The notes under the pieces: generated by a model | What the model was told of the DNA's origin: nothing | Database searches by the model: none | The model's input: only the letters and a program-made list of their open reading frames with translations | NCBI GenBank assembly: GCA_028285035.1 | Contig: JANQQF010000086.1 | Location: 1 to 64,000, forward strand | Source: Phycisphaerae bacterium | GTDB lineage: Bacteria; Chloroflexota; Anaerolineae; 4572-78; J111 | Reading direction: 5' to 3' | DNA length: 64,000 bases | In this document: piece after piece, positions 1 to 9,875 of the stretch | Layout: each line of letters starts with the position of its first letter | Numbering within the stretch: the first letter of the stretch is position 1 | Program-made: the position numbers and the translations under genes

Positions 1-1689
1 CGGCTGGCGAAATAATCTTCTTTGGGTTTCTTTATCAATACCACTGCCCGTATCTTGTACTGTAATCTCGACACGTGTTTGAGGATTCCTTCTTTTTAAC
101 CTGCAAATTATAGTAATTGTGCCAGTTTGAGGATAAATGGCCTTTATGGCGTTCTCAACCAAGACTCGAAAAACCTCCGTTAACTGTCCAATACAAGCAT
201 ATGTTTCAGGTAACTCCGGATCTATATCTGTCTTGATGAAAATCTCTCTGGTAATTCCAGAACCTGTTGAGGTTGAAATATCAGGTAAATCTGTGGCAAT
301 TCGTATCTGGGAAAAGCGATCATCTTCTTGACAACATTTGGCTATGGCACTACTAAGTAGACTACTAATATTCGTCTTTACAAAATCTTCTTGATGTAGT
401 GGGGTTTGCATCCGCCGAATGACCTCAGTCGCAAAGTTGACATTGCGCTGGATTGTATCCAGAATACCCTGATACGTTTCGTCCTCTTTGTCTCTTAGTC
501 GTAAACGCATGACAGCCGGAATGATTACATTAATGGTGTTGCTCAAACGATGTTGCAGAGCTGCCGCTGCAGTCCCCAAGGCCGCGAGTTGTTCTTTAGC
601 CAGAGCTGACTCCTGAATGCCCGCATAGATCGCCGCGGCAGCCTGATTGGCTAGATGTTGTAATAACTCCTTGTAGTCATCGGAAAAGGGGCGAGGTTCT
701 GTGAAGTAAACAAAAAGAACACCGACGGCAATGCGATGTTCTGAGTGCCGATGGGCGATTGTCAAGGGAACTCCAACAAAAGCTTGCAAGTTATTACGGG
801 TGGCAAAGGTGGAGGCAAGGCCTGAGTAATCATTAACGTTCTCAACAAGTATTTCCTTTTGCGTTTTTGCCGTATGAATTGCCAGACCGTCCGGACCAGG
901 TAAATTAGCTATCTCAACTTGTTCGATTCTACCATCTTGTAGAACCCGAACCCCGCCAGTAAAACGATCTACAGTGGCATCATAGAGATAAATGTTTGTT
1001 TGTTTTCCCCCGCTAATCTCGTTTGCTGTCTGCGCTATCGACTCTAAAACCTGTGGATCACGGCCTGCTTCTGCAATTAGTTCATTAATACGTTGTAGCA
1101 ACTCTAGTCGTTGTAATCGTTCTGCGGCAAGTTTTTGAGATTCTTGTTGCTCCCGAATGGCTTGTTCTCGTTCGGCTTGAATAGCCTGTTCATGAAGTCG
1201 GGCATTTTCTATTGCTGTGGCAGCTTGGCTGGCAATTGTTAACAAGAGATCAAGATGTTGCTCATCAAAAACACCTTCTCGCTCGAAATTTTGTAAGCCA
1301 ATAACACCTATAACTTGATCACCAATTAGCATTGGAGCACCCAGCCAACATTTCGTCTCCATGGGAAACGCTTCAATATCATCCTGACTTTCTGTCCATT
1401 CATAGAAATCCTTCGCGATAAGCAAAGGTTTTTTATGATGAATAACCCAATCCGTTAATCCTTTTCGCCCCCCCAGAGAACGCGGACCATAAGGTCGGCC
1501 CTCTAACATGTCTTCCTCTGAGGCCGGCTCACCATTCTCATAGGCCAACGCGAATTCAATGCTTTGTTCCTGTTCATTATAAAGGGCAATGAACATATTT
1601 CTTGTATCAAGCAATCCTGACAGAGCTTCAACAGCGGCATTATATATTTGTGGTAATCTATGTTTTGACTCTTTTGAATTGATAGTCAT
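1..1689 (-). CDS. GAF-GAF sensor histidine kinase, 3' end beyond window
   Basis: The gene reads leftward from the ATG at 1687-1689 and is still open at base 1, giving 563 visible codons. Residues ~10-160 form a GAF domain of the same subtype as the last GAFs of the upstream gene (shared KCWLGAPM and VIGVIGLQNFEREGVFD). A charged helical linker rich in Glu/Gln (~160-200) precedes a second, different GAF (~200-350). Next comes a dimerisation helix with LQHRLSN near residue 379, whose His is the likely phospho-acceptor. An ATPase domain follows with N-box VENAIKAI (~513) and G1 box DTGSGI at the edge. It should be a cytosolic sensor kinase, since no transmembrane helix is visible. It starts 34 nt after the stop of the eight-GAF gene, so the two probably form one operon and one signalling unit. 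The phosphorylation target is not visible. Confidence 0.85.
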   Translation of the reverse strand, partial: MTINSKESKHRLPQIYNAAVEALSGLLDTRNMFIALYNEQEQSIEFALAYENGEPASEEDMLEGRPYGPRSLGGRKGLTDWVIHHKKPLLIAKDFYEWTESQDDIEAFPMETKCWLGAPMLIGDQVIGVIGLQNFEREGVFDEQHLDLLLTIASQAATAIENARLHEQAIQAEREQAIREQQESQKLAAERLQRLELLQRINELIAEAGRDPQVLESIAQTANEISGGKQTNIYLYDATVDRFTGGVRVLQDGRIEQVEIANLPGPDGLAIHTAKTQKEILVENVNDYSGLASTFATRNNLQAFVGVPLTIAHRHSEHRIAVGVLFVYFTEPRPFSDDYKELLQHLANQAAAAIYAGIQESALAKEQLAALGTAAAALQHRLSNTINVIIPAVMRLRLRDKEDETYQGILDTIQRNVNFATEVIRRMQTPLHQEDFVKTNISSLLSSAIAKCCQEDDRFSQIRIATDLPDISTSTGSGITREIFIKTDIDPELPETYACIGQLTEVFRVLVENAIKAIYPQTGTITIICRLKRRNPQTRVEITVQDTGSGIDKETQRRLFRQP

Positions 1690-1723
1690 TTAGGCTACCC
1701 GATACTTAATTTTGATGTTTTGT

Positions 1724-4700
1724 CTAATCTAAGCCAAGATTAACAATACGTTGCTGGAATTTGCTGATTGCATTTAATTCTTTGGTTCGTCGTTCCAGGA
1801 TCTGAGCATTGTCAAGGGCAATGGCGGCTTGACTGGCGATGGTTTGGAGTAAGTTTTTATGTTGTGCGTCAAAAACACCTTCTCGCTCGAAATTTTGTAA
1901 GCCTATCACCCCGATGACTTTATTGCGCAAAATCATGGGGGCTCCTAGCCAGCATTTTGTACCCAGCGGATAAACTTCGATGTCCTTTTGGGCTTCCGTC
2001 CATTTATCAAAATCGCTCTCGATAAGTAAAGGTTTCTTATGTCGAATAATCCATTCTGTTAACCCTTTACGCTGATTACTTGGTCTTGGTCCCCAAGTCT
2101 TACCGATAACTTTTTCCTTATCTGGTATGGAGCGACCTCGGTCATAAGCTAGCGGAAATTCAATCAATTGGTCATCTTCCTTGTAGAGGGCAATAAACAT
2201 GGTACGAGTATCCATTAGTCCAAACATTGTTTCAGCGGCTTCATCATAAATCTCTTGAAGTCCATGTTGGACTGTATTAACACTACTAATGGCCTGCTGA
2301 AATTGGCTGACCGCCTCAAGCTCTTTAATCTGGCGAGCTAGTTGATTGTCAATTAAATCATATTTTTCGGCGTTGTCTAAAACAATGGCGGCTTGCTGGG
2401 CGATTGTTTCCAGTAAAGTTTGGTGTTGGCTATCAAAGATGGCTTCTTGCTCGAAGTTGTATAAACCAATGACCCCAATGGCATTATTTCGCAATATCAT
2501 CGGGGCACCGAGCCAGCATTTAAGCCCTTTTGGATACATCTTCACCTCAGGCTGTGTTTCTGCCCATTTTTCGAACGCTTTTTCAATCAATAGGGATTTC
2601 TGATTACGGATCACCCACTCAATCAGACCAGTACCCGTGTCGATGGATTGAGGAATCCAGGGGGACATCCCAACTTTTTCCTCAGCTGGGATGAGACGGC
2701 CATTCTGATAGGCGAGAGGGAATTCGATATTGCCCGTATCCTCTTTATAGAGTGCTACGAACATATTATCAATATTCATTAGCCCAGCTATGGTTTTAGT
2801 TGCATTATCATAAATTCCTTGCAATTCTTCTTCAACTGTATCAATTCCACTAATGGCGTGCTGAAAGTTACTGACCGCTTCAAGCTCTTTGATGCGGCGA
2901 GTCAGTTTGTTGTCGATTTGATCCCGCTGTCTGGCATTGTCCAGCACAATGGCAGCTTGTCGGGCGATAATCGTTAGCAGCTCCTGGTCAGTTGGGTCAA
3001 AAACATTGGGCTGGTCGAAATTTTGCAACCCAATGACCCCAATGATTTTTTCTTGAGCCAAAGCGGGGACAACGAGGCAACTTTTTAGGTCCTTGTAGAA
3101 ATCCGCTTCAACTTCTGAGTGATAGGCCGACCAGGTTGTAAAATCCTCAATGAGGAGAGGGGTTTTGTTGGAAATAACCCATTCGGTTAGCCCTTTGCGT
3201 TTGCCAAACTGCCGGTCGCCATAGAGGGTGTTTTTATCTTTCAAAGCATCTTCAAGACGTTGTCCATTTTGATAGACTAAAGGGAAGCTGATTGTATTAG
3301 AATCTGACTCATAAAGGGCGATGAACATACTATTAGTGTCCATTACCCCAGACATCGCCTTTGTTGCCTCACTATAGATTTGCTCAAGCTGATCCTCGAC
3401 AGGCAGAATATCGCTAATTGCTTCCTGAAATTCAGCAACCGTTTGAAGGCGGTCTTGTTGGCGACGAACATTGATAGTGATGCCAATGTCCAAGCCTAAA
3501 GTTTCTAGCATATTTTGATGATGCTCAGTAAACCCATCAAGCTCGTCTTTGCTAGCCGATAAGACGCCGATTACTTCATCTTCAATTTTTATGGGGGTCA
3601 CGATCAGCGAACGTTGATCTCGGACTGAAGCATGATGTAATTTTTTGATAAAATCTGGATGATTAATGGCATCGCCGGTCATAATAGACCGGCCTGTTTT
3701 GGCAACAGTGCCGATGATTCCTTGGCCAAGCTTAAAATGGGTTATGTCAGCCAATTGCTTTTTTGGCAATCTCGTGGCCATCGGCACTAGATAACCTATT
3801 TTTTTGTCTAAAGTAAACAGGGTGCTACTCTTACACCGCAACAGTTGGGCTGTTGCTTCAACAGCTGTTTCATAAATTTTTTGTAGTGTGGGTTGTTTAG
3901 CCAAGACGTTGGCTGTATCGTGGAGGATTTGAAAATCAGTGACAAATTCAATGTTTTGTAGGACGACTCCTGCTTGCAGGGTTAAGGTATCAAGCAGTTG
4001 TAAGTCATCCTTATCAAACGAGTTAGGGCGTTGAAACTCGGCGGTCACAACCCCAATGACATTGTTCCCTCGTCGTATTGGCGATAAAATCATAGCACGT
4101 GGCTGGGCTTTTTCTTCAAAATCCCCTAATTTATAACGTGACTCTTGAGACACATCTGGAATAAAAAGGGATTCGCCAGTTTTATAAACCCAACCAGCCA
4201 ATCCCTCACCGCGCTCAAAATAAACAGATTTTCTTGTTTCTCCATCTCTCGCATCCCGAGCTTCGGAAACTAACCGGTTCTTGTTATTTGTTTCCACTAA
4301 GAAAAGGTTACAACGATCACATTCCAAAATCGTTAAAACCGCATCTAAAACCGTCCGATATATATCATCAGGATTAAGGCTCTCGCCTATCTTTAAAGAG
4401 GCCTTGTTTAAGAGAGATAGAGTCCGATACAGGTCGGCATTGCGTATCGCGCTTGCGGCTTGGTTAGCAAATGCTGCCACAATGGCGCCCACATCTGGCT
4501 GGTAATAATCGGGTTGCTGATGATCTAAGGTTAAAAAGCCAACAACATCATCCCTCACGACCATCGGAACCCCAACCCAAGAATTAACATCGTGGGTTGT
4601 GTCAGGAAAACCATTCCAAAGTGGGTTATCTTTCGTAGAACTTAGAATAATAGGCTGTTTTTCTTCGACAAGCTTGCTAACCAGAGAATCATCTGACAGA

Positions 4701-5992
4701 TTTCGCAACAATTCAGGCGGAAGATTCTCTGTATCAATGCCTCGACTACCCACCACCCGTCGATGGTCACCTCGAATAAGTTGGACGGTAGCACTATCAT
4801 AATCAAGGACTTTGTGGAGCTGATCCAAAACCAAATCAATGACCTCAGGTAGTGAGAGTGAGGCATTGATGATTTGGGCCATATCTCGCAATGTTTCAGC
4901 TTGTTGTCGTTGGGTCTGTTCTCGCTCAAGCAGACGTACATTATATAAAGTAACGGCTGCGTGTGGCGCAATCTGTTCAACAAAGGCTTGGTCTGTCTTT
5001 GTTAAACCACTTTCCTTCTGGGTGGTCACATATAGGGTGCCAAGCAACTCATCATATGCTAGAAGCGGTACACATAAAGCGGCTTGATAACCCTTTTCAT
5101 TCCAGCTAAGATAGTATGGGTCTGTTGTCAAATCAGCACTGTAGTATGCCTTTTTTGTTTTAGCGACATAGCCATTAATAGAAGTATCATCAATAGGTAT
5201 CGTGGGGTGGTCAAGTTGCCAATTAGGGTCAGCATTGTAACTTCTTTTTAACTCAAGCTGATTCCCTTCGGGATCAATAAACCATAGTAAGGCATAATCA
5301 GACTTCGTTAATAGGGCCACTTCCCTGACAATTGTTTCTTCGGCCAAACCTGGTGGTCCACCAATTGTGGACTCACTGATTTTCTGAATAACCGCTTGCT
5401 CACGTAGACGACGTCGGTGAACCCGCGCGCCTTGTAGCACAATCGCCGCCTGGTCCGCAAAAAGCCGTAGTAGCGTTTGGCGTTCGGGGGTAAAATTGTA
5501 TGTCTCTTGTAAGTTGATGAGCAGAATGCCAACTAAGATTTCCTGTCCAGGCTTACCGATAAAAAGTGGTAAGTTGGCAAAGGCTTTAACTTGATTTTCT
5601 TTGGCATAGGTACTTAGGGGGGGGACTTCAGAGGGCATTTTAGAAACATCATCGACAAAAAGGGCCTCTCTTGTCTTTATTGCATACGTCCCTGTTCCGT
5701 CCTCACGAGGAGGATAACGAAGCATGTAATCTTTTAGCGGCCCTCGCGCCACACCACCAGAGAATCCTCGATCATCCTCATAGATGTACACAATTGCGGA
5801 CACTGTTCGATCATCAAGCACATCCTCATCAACTTGACGTAATATTCGTTCCAGGGTTCGCTCGAGTGCATTGACCGGATCGGACTGCTGCCAGGTCTCT
5901 CTCAACTGCTGACTAATTTGGCGAATTAGATCAAATTGATCGTCAATTTTCGAATCACGCTCTGCTCTATTTTCACTTCCTATGCTAGCCAT
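1724..5992 (-). CDS. Eight-GAF-domain cytosolic sensor protein (1,422 aa)
   Basis: By eye the protein is eight consecutive GAF domains at roughly residues 20-200, 200-365, 366-525, 526-690, 690-850, 850-1040, 1040-1228 and 1229-1422. Short helical linkers such as RRIKELEAVSNFQ separate them. The last three are near-duplicates (ALYKED, KCWLGAPMILRN, VIGVIGL). There is no kinase, cyclase, phosphatase, HTH or membrane segment. GAF domains bind small ligands, haem, chromophores or redox cues, and this protein probably gathers inputs for the histidine kinase encoded directly downstream. An AGAGGGT ribosome site lies just before the ATG. Its C-terminus (ISKFQQRIVNLGLD) stops exactly where the next GAF unit should begin, and that unit is found at the start of the downstream kinase. 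This suggests one ancestral gene was split at the repeat boundary. Confidence 0.88.
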   Translation of the reverse strand: MASIGSENRAERDSKIDDQFDLIRQISQQLRETWQQSDPVNALERTLERILRQVDEDVLDDRTVSAIVYIYEDDRGFSGGVARGPLKDYMLRYPPREDGTGTYAIKTREALFVDDVSKMPSEVPPLSTYAKENQVKAFANLPLFIGKPGQEILVGILLINLQETYNFTPERQTLLRLFADQAAIVLQGARVHRRRLREQAVIQKISESTIGGPPGLAEETIVREVALLTKSDYALLWFIDPEGNQLELKRSYNADPNWQLDHPTIPIDDTSINGYVAKTKKAYYSADLTTDPYYLSWNEKGYQAALCVPLLAYDELLGTLYVTTQKESGLTKTDQAFVEQIAPHAAVTLYNVRLLEREQTQRQQAETLRDMAQIINASLSLPEVIDLVLDQLHKVLDYDSATVQLIRGDHRRVVGSRGIDTENLPPELLRNLSDDSLVSKLVEEKQPIILSSTKDNPLWNGFPDTTHDVNSWVGVPMVVRDDVVGFLTLDHQQPDYYQPDVGAIVAAFANQAASAIRNADLYRTLSLLNKASLKIGESLNPDDIYRTVLDAVLTILECDRCNLFLVETNNKNRLVSEARDARDGETRKSVYFERGEGLAGWVYKTGESLFIPDVSQESRYKLGDFEEKAQPRAMILSPIRRGNNVIGVVTAEFQRPNSFDKDDLQLLDTLTLQAGVVLQNIEFVTDFQILHDTANVLAKQPTLQKIYETAVEATAQLLRCKSSTLFTLDKKIGYLVPMATRLPKKQLADITHFKLGQGIIGTVAKTGRSIMTGDAINHPDFIKKLHHASVRDQRSLIVTPIKIEDEVIGVLSASKDELDGFTEHHQNMLETLGLDIGITINVRRQQDRLQTVAEFQEAISDILPVEDQLEQIYSEATKAMSGVMDTNSMFIALYESDSNTISFPLVYQNGQRLEDALKDKNTLYGDRQFGKRKGLTEWVISNKTPLLIEDFTTWSAYHSEVEADFYKDLKSCLVVPALAQEKIIGVIGLQNFDQPNVFDPTDQELLTIIARQAAIVLDNARQRDQIDNKLTRRIKELEAVSNFQHAISGIDTVEEELQGIYDNATKTIAGLMNIDNMFVALYKEDTGNIEFPLAYQNGRLIPAEEKVGMSPWIPQSIDTGTGLIEWVIRNQKSLLIEKAFEKWAETQPEVKMYPKGLKCWLGAPMILRNNAIGVIGLYNFEQEAIFDSQHQTLLETIAQQAAIVLDNAEKYDLIDNQLARQIKELEAVSQFQQAISSVNTVQHGLQEIYDEAAETMFGLMDTRTMFIALYKEDDQLIEFPLAYDRGRSIPDKEKVIGKTWGPRPSNQRKGLTEWIIRHKKPLLIESDFDKWTEAQKDIEVYPLGTKCWLGAPMILRNKVIGVIGLQNFEREGVFDAQHKNLLQTIASQAAIALDNAQILERRTKELNAISKFQQRIVNLGLD

Positions 5993-6730
5993 ACAATTTT
6001 ACCCTCTATATCTACTCTTTTAACGAAAAAATAAGTAGTATACTTGATAAAAGCATTGTATTGTTAAATTTAAGAGCAATCGTTGTGTTTCATTTGGTGA
6101 GCGGTGTGGCAAGGGAGAAGTAATGATTCAGGAAGTTATCATGTTAATAGCACTTCATTAAGCAAGTAGGTATTTAGCTTTTGTTGCTGCGTCTTGGTGC
6201 CCACTTTTTTTCCCGAATAGCTACTTGAAAAACAAATTTTTACATAAATCAATGTATGTAAACTATACTACAGGTAGTGTATTATGTCAAGCTGAACCAC
6301 GATATAGCCGAGATCATTGCAAGTTCAAAGAATTCATCACCTGAAAGAATGAAGTCATTTCGGTCAATGAAATGAAGACAAATCCTCCCGGATGGTTGAT
6401 GATCATCAACCATCCGGGAGGATTTGTCGACCTGCCGTCTCAAAATGACTTTATGAATACTTTTGTCAATCGATTTAGTAAGCACCCTGATATGGGTGGC
6501 AAAAAGGTCTGGAACCCTGATACAGTTAACAAATGATTTGTATATTTGGAGAACGGAAACCCAAGGCTGGTAGCATACTATAAATGGGAATAAAGCGCAA
6601 TTTACGAAGAGGGCGTAAAATTTTTTGTTCTGGAAGGGGGCAATTCCATTGCCCCAAATTCAGAAATCGTTTTGAAATTCGTTCATTTAACTGTATCATC
6701 CCACCCACTTGATATGCTGGGAGGCGAAGC
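5993..6730. other. Long divergent intergenic region without a supported gene
   Basis: This 738-bp AT-rich gap separates the minus-strand GAF operon from the plus-strand SpoIIAA-like gene. Short reading frames inside it have no coding signature; one of them is simply the translation of the large palindrome at 6377-6428. The gap should contain the promoters of both flanking units, but I see no convincing -35/-10 pair. Confidence 0.6.
6377..6428. repeat. 52-bp perfect palindrome (paired 26-bp arms) of a dispersed repeat
   Basis: The arms GACAAATCCTCCCGGATGGT.. and ..ACCATCCGGGAGGATTTGTC pair perfectly over 26 bp around the centre at 6402/6403, with no loop. The right arm and the ~60 bp after it resemble 13122-13178, so it belongs to a dispersed repeat family. 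Beyond the left arm there is weaker inverted similarity (TGACCGAAATGAC against CAAAATGAC), so the full unit may be about 150 bp of imperfect inverted repeat. There is no poly-T tract, and it lies upstream of both neighbouring genes, so it is not a typical terminator. A MITE- or REP-like element is the best guess. Confidence 0.8.
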
Positions 6731-7135
6731 GTGAACCATACAGTTACATTTAACCCTGAAGAAGGCTTTTTTCGGGTTAAAACCTCAGGTCAAGCATCAA
6801 TGGATGGGTTTGCTGATTTTTTACGAGATCTATTTGGGCACCAACAGTGGGAGCCAGGGACTGATCTTCTCATTGATCATCGAGATTTAGCCTCATCAAC
6901 GTTTACTGCTGACAATGTAACCTTGTTGGCGGAGCAGGCAGCTGATTTAGACAGCTTGATGGGGGCTGGTCATTGCGCCGTCGTCGTCACCCACTTGGCT
7001 GGATATGGCCTAGCTCGAATGTGGCAACAAAAACTTGAAGATCAGATTAAGCAGGAGATACGAATTTACCGGTCATTGCCTGAGGCTGAGGCGTGGTTGC
7101 GGCAAGTTAGAGATAACCCACAAAATAATGGGTAG
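6731..7135 (+). CDS. SpoIIAA/STAS-like small cytosolic protein (134 aa)
   Basis: The start is GTG at 6731, preceded by a strong GGGAGG at 6718-6723; no ATG fits. The opening strand pattern (VTFNPEEGFFRVKTSG) and the helix-strand alternation (FLRDLFGH, DLLIDHRDL, CAVVVTHLAGYGLARMW, IRIYRSLPEAEAWL) match the SpoIIAA-like/STAS-type fold seen in many environmental bacteria. These proteins are about 120-140 aa, without catalytic residues, and usually of unknown role. The protein is soluble. The gene appears monocistronic, with a 160-bp gap to the monooxygenase. Whether it is a true anti-sigma-factor antagonist is doubtful: no cognate kinase or sigma gene is adjacent and I see no clear phospho-Ser motif. 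Confidence 0.75.
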   Translation: MNHTVTFNPEEGFFRVKTSGQASMDGFADFLRDLFGHQQWEPGTDLLIDHRDLASSTFTADNVTLLAEQAADLDSLMGAGHCAVVVTHLAGYGLARMWQQKLEDQIKQEIRIYRSLPEAEAWLRQVRDNPQNNG

Positions 7136-7295
7136 TCAAGATGGTCTGAATTTTAACTCAATAGCCCTAGCCCACAAGAATTTATTTTTATCCTGAAAAT
7201 CTTATAAATCCTGTCCAAACTTCCCCTCAATTTTGAAATTTAACCCGCCTGTAATACCATAATTTATAACCAATCCAACCCGTCGGAGGACGACA

Positions 7296-8564
7296 ATGAC
7301 CGTACTAATTGCTGGTGGTGGTATTGCTGGCCTGGCCTTGGCCTTGACTTGTGAGCAGATTGGTGTGCCCTTTCAAGTGTTCGAGTCCGTCTCGACGCTG
7401 AAACCCCTTGGCGTTGGTATCAATGTGCAGCCGAGCGCAGTGCGGGAACTGTTTGACCTTGGATTGGAAGGGGCGTTGGATAACATCGGCGTTCGCACCC
7501 GTGACTATGGGATGTACACCAAGAAAGGGCTGCACATCTGGACAGAGGCACGCGGCACCTGGGCAGGCTACAACTGGCCCCAATTTTCAGTGCATCGGGG
7601 CGAGTTGCATATGATGTTGTACGATGAATTGATTCGTCGGGCTGGCCCAGAGAGTGTGCAGACTGGCTGGGCTGTTGAGTACTTTGCGACCGAAGGGGGT
7701 GAAGCGGTCTTGACGATGAAAAACCGTGATGGTGAAACCCGCGCCGAACGCGGCACACTGGCAGTTGGGGCAGATGGTATTCATTCGGCCATTCGACAGC
7801 AGATGGTGCCGGACGAAGGCGAACCAAGTTGGGGTGGGGCGATGCTCTGGCGAGGTACGACGATGGCTAAACCGTTTTTGACGGGGGCCTCAATGGTGAT
7901 GATCGGCTATGACGGCTTTCGCTTTGTCTCCTACCCCATCTCGCAGCCAGACCCAGAAACGGGGCTGGCCCACATCAACTGGATTGCCAACCTGAACTAT
8001 GACCCAGGTGCGAGTTACAACAAAGAAGATTACAGTCGTGAAGCCAAGCTGGACGATTTTCTGCCCCAATTTAGAAAAATGGAATTTGACTGGCTGGATG
8101 TAGCGGGCTTAATCGAGTCGTCTAAAAAAGTCTATGAATATCCGATGGTTGATCGTGATCCACTTGATCAATGGACCGTCGGGCGGGTCACCCTGATTGG
8201 TGATGCGGCGCACGCGGCCTATCCGGTTGGCTCGAATGGGGCGGGTTCTGCGATTATTGATGCCCGTGAGATGGGAGCGGCCTTCCTCGAACACGGGGTT
8301 ACGCCTGAAGCGTTACACGCGTATGAGGCAAAAATACGCCCCATCAACAACAAGGTCATTCTGACCAATCGCACTGCTGGCCCTGACAAAATTCTCGATA
8401 TCGTTGAAGAGCGGTGTGGGGGGCAATTTGATAACATCGAGGATGTCATCACCCAAGAAGAAATGGCCGAACACGCCCGGACATACAAGGCCATTGCAGG
8501 CTTTGGCATTCAATCGACCAATGAGAAGCCGCGTATCATCCCTGAAGGGGCACGGGTTGGCTGA
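7296..8564 (+). CDS. FAD-dependent aromatic-ring monooxygenase (group A, 422 aa)
   Basis: A flavoprotein hydroxylase of the salicylate/3-hydroxybenzoate hydroxylase type, expected to use NAD(P)H and O2 on a phenolic or cyclic substrate. Visible marks are the N-terminal dinucleotide motif GGGIAG (residues 7-12), the VGADGIHSAIR motif (~159) that contacts FAD and NAD(P)H, and the GDAAHAAYPVGSNGAG motif (~302) for the FAD ribityl chain. Length is normal and there is no signal peptide. CGGAGGA lies 5-6 nt before the ATG. The protein is clearly paralogous to the one at 21860-23101 (shared FESVS-LKPLGVGIN, HRG, DRDPL-QWT). It is convergent with glutaryl-CoA dehydrogenase, which fits a ring-degradation theme, but the substrate cannot be read from the sequence. 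Confidence 0.88.
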   Translation: MTVLIAGGGIAGLALALTCEQIGVPFQVFESVSTLKPLGVGINVQPSAVRELFDLGLEGALDNIGVRTRDYGMYTKKGLHIWTEARGTWAGYNWPQFSVHRGELHMMLYDELIRRAGPESVQTGWAVEYFATEGGEAVLTMKNRDGETRAERGTLAVGADGIHSAIRQQMVPDEGEPSWGGAMLWRGTTMAKPFLTGASMVMIGYDGFRFVSYPISQPDPETGLAHINWIANLNYDPGASYNKEDYSREAKLDDFLPQFRKMEFDWLDVAGLIESSKKVYEYPMVDRDPLDQWTVGRVTLIGDAAHAAYPVGSNGAGSAIIDAREMGAAFLEHGVTPEALHAYEAKIRPINNKVILTNRTAGPDKILDIVEERCGGQFDNIEDVITQEEMAEHARTYKAIAGFGIQSTNEKPRIIPEGARVG

Positions 8565-8669
8565 TTTTTAGATTGTTATAGTCAGGTTCCATAGCCTTTT
8601 TTGATTAAGGCTGAAAAGTTGATAAGAGCCAATCTTTCAACCCTCCAGCCTTCCAATCATCTCAAAGAT

Positions 8670-9875
8670 TTACGCCATAAAGGCCTGAATGCCTGTTTGA
8701 GCTCGACCTAAAATCAGAGCGTGAATATCGTGAGTGCCCTCGTAGGTGTTGACTGCCTCTAGGTTCATCACGTGGCGGATGATGTGGAACTCGTCGGAGA
8801 TGCCGTTGCCGCCGTGCATATCGCGAGACATTCGGGCAATGTCCAGGGCTTTGCCACACGAATTTCGTTTGACCAACGAAATCATTTCGGGGGTGACTTT
8901 ACCGTTATCCATCAACCGCCCGACCCGTAGCGCGCTTTGTAACCCAATTGAGATTTCGGTCATCATGTTGGCCAATTTGAGTTGAATGAGCTGCGTCGCG
9001 GCCAAGGGGCGACCAAATTGAGTGCGGTCAAGCGTGTACTGTCGAGCAGCGTGCCAGCAGAACTCGGCGGCACCCAAGGCTCCCCAGGAAATACCATAGC
9101 GGGCTTTGTTTAAGCAGCCAAACGGCCCCTTCAGCCCCTTCACATTTGGCATAAAGTTTTCATCTGGCACAAAAACATCATCCATCACAATTTCACCAGT
9201 CGCACTGGCCCGTAGGCTAAATTTGCCCTCAGTTTTTGGTGCGGTCAGCCCCTCCATTCCCTTGTCGAGGATGAAGCCGCGAATTTCACCATCTTGGCTA
9301 CCATCTTCACCGTGGCCAAATGCCTTGGCCCAAACTATAAACACATCCGCAATCGGTGAGTTGGTGATCCACATCTTGTTGCCGTGTAATCGCCAGCCCC
9401 CATCGACCTTTTTGGCCCGCGTTTCCATACTGCCGGGGTCGCTACCGTGGTTGGGTTCGGTTAAGCCAAAGCAACCAACATATTCGCCGCTGGCTAATTT
9501 GGGGAGATACTTTTGCCGTTGTTCTTCGGTGCCGTAGGTGAAAATCGGGTACATCACCAGCGAGCTTTGCACGCTCATCGTGCTACGATAGCCACTGTCC
9601 ACCCGCTCGACCTCGCGAGCGATGAGGCCGTAGCAAACCGAGTTTAGCCCCGCTGCACCGTATTCCTCAGGAATTGTCGAGCCGAGGAGACCCATCTGCC
9701 CCATCTCGTTAAAAATCTCTCGATCAAAGGTTTCGTGTCGATTGGCCTCCAAAACCCGGGGCATCAATTTGTCTTGGCAATAATCACGCGCTGCATCACG
9801 GATCATGCGCTCTTCTTCGGTGAGTTGTTCATTGAGTAGAAAGGGATCGTCCCATTTAAATGTTGGCTTTGCCAT
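8670..9875 (-). CDS. gcdH: Glutaryl-CoA dehydrogenase
   Basis: An FAD enzyme that oxidises and decarboxylates glutaryl-CoA to crotonyl-CoA in lysine, tryptophan or benzoyl-CoA degradation. It shows the acyl-CoA dehydrogenase order: helical N-domain, the [13 protein letters not shown] loop, the [11 protein letters not shown] middle domain, and a C-domain ending in [18 protein letters not shown]. The Glu of YEGTHDIH is the catalytic base, and [15 protein letters not shown] is typical of GcdH rather than of short-chain enzymes. [15 protein letters not shown] is another GcdH mark. The frame is open for 35 codons further upstream, but the ATG at 9875 has GGAG in front and gives the usual ~400 aa. 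The upstream extension is low-complexity GGAAGGYTGGAA sequence. It is divergent from the EamA gene. The predicted location is cytosolic. Confidence 0.92.
   Translation of the reverse strand: MAKPTFKWDDPFLLNEQLTEEERMIRDAARDYCQDKLMPRVLEANRHETFDREIFNEMGQMGLLGSTIPEEYGAAGLNSVCYGLIAREVERVDSGYRSTMSVQSSLVMYPIFTYGTEEQRQKYLPKLASGEYVGCFGLTEPNHGSDPGSMETRAKKVDGGWRLHGNKMWITNSPIADVFIVWAKAFGHGEDGSQDGEIRGFILDKGMEGLTAPKTEGKFSLRASATGEIVMDDVFVPDENFMPNVKGLKGPFGCLNKARYGISWGALGAAEFCWHAARQYTLDRTQFGRPLAATQLIQLKLANMMTEISIGLQSALRVGRLMDNGKVTPEMISLVKRNSCGKALDIARMSRDMHGGNGISDEFHIIRHVMNLEAVNTYEGTHDIHALILGRAQTGIQAFMA

Noticed and set aside
6282..6485. Minus-strand reading frame of 67 codons
   Set aside because: It is the translation of the large palindrome and its flanks, with no ribosome site and no family resemblance.
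8593..8612. AGCCTT/AAGGCT hairpin between the convergent monooxygenase and gcdH genes as a terminator
   Set aside because: Only a 6-bp stem, with no T-run after it on either strand; too weak to call.
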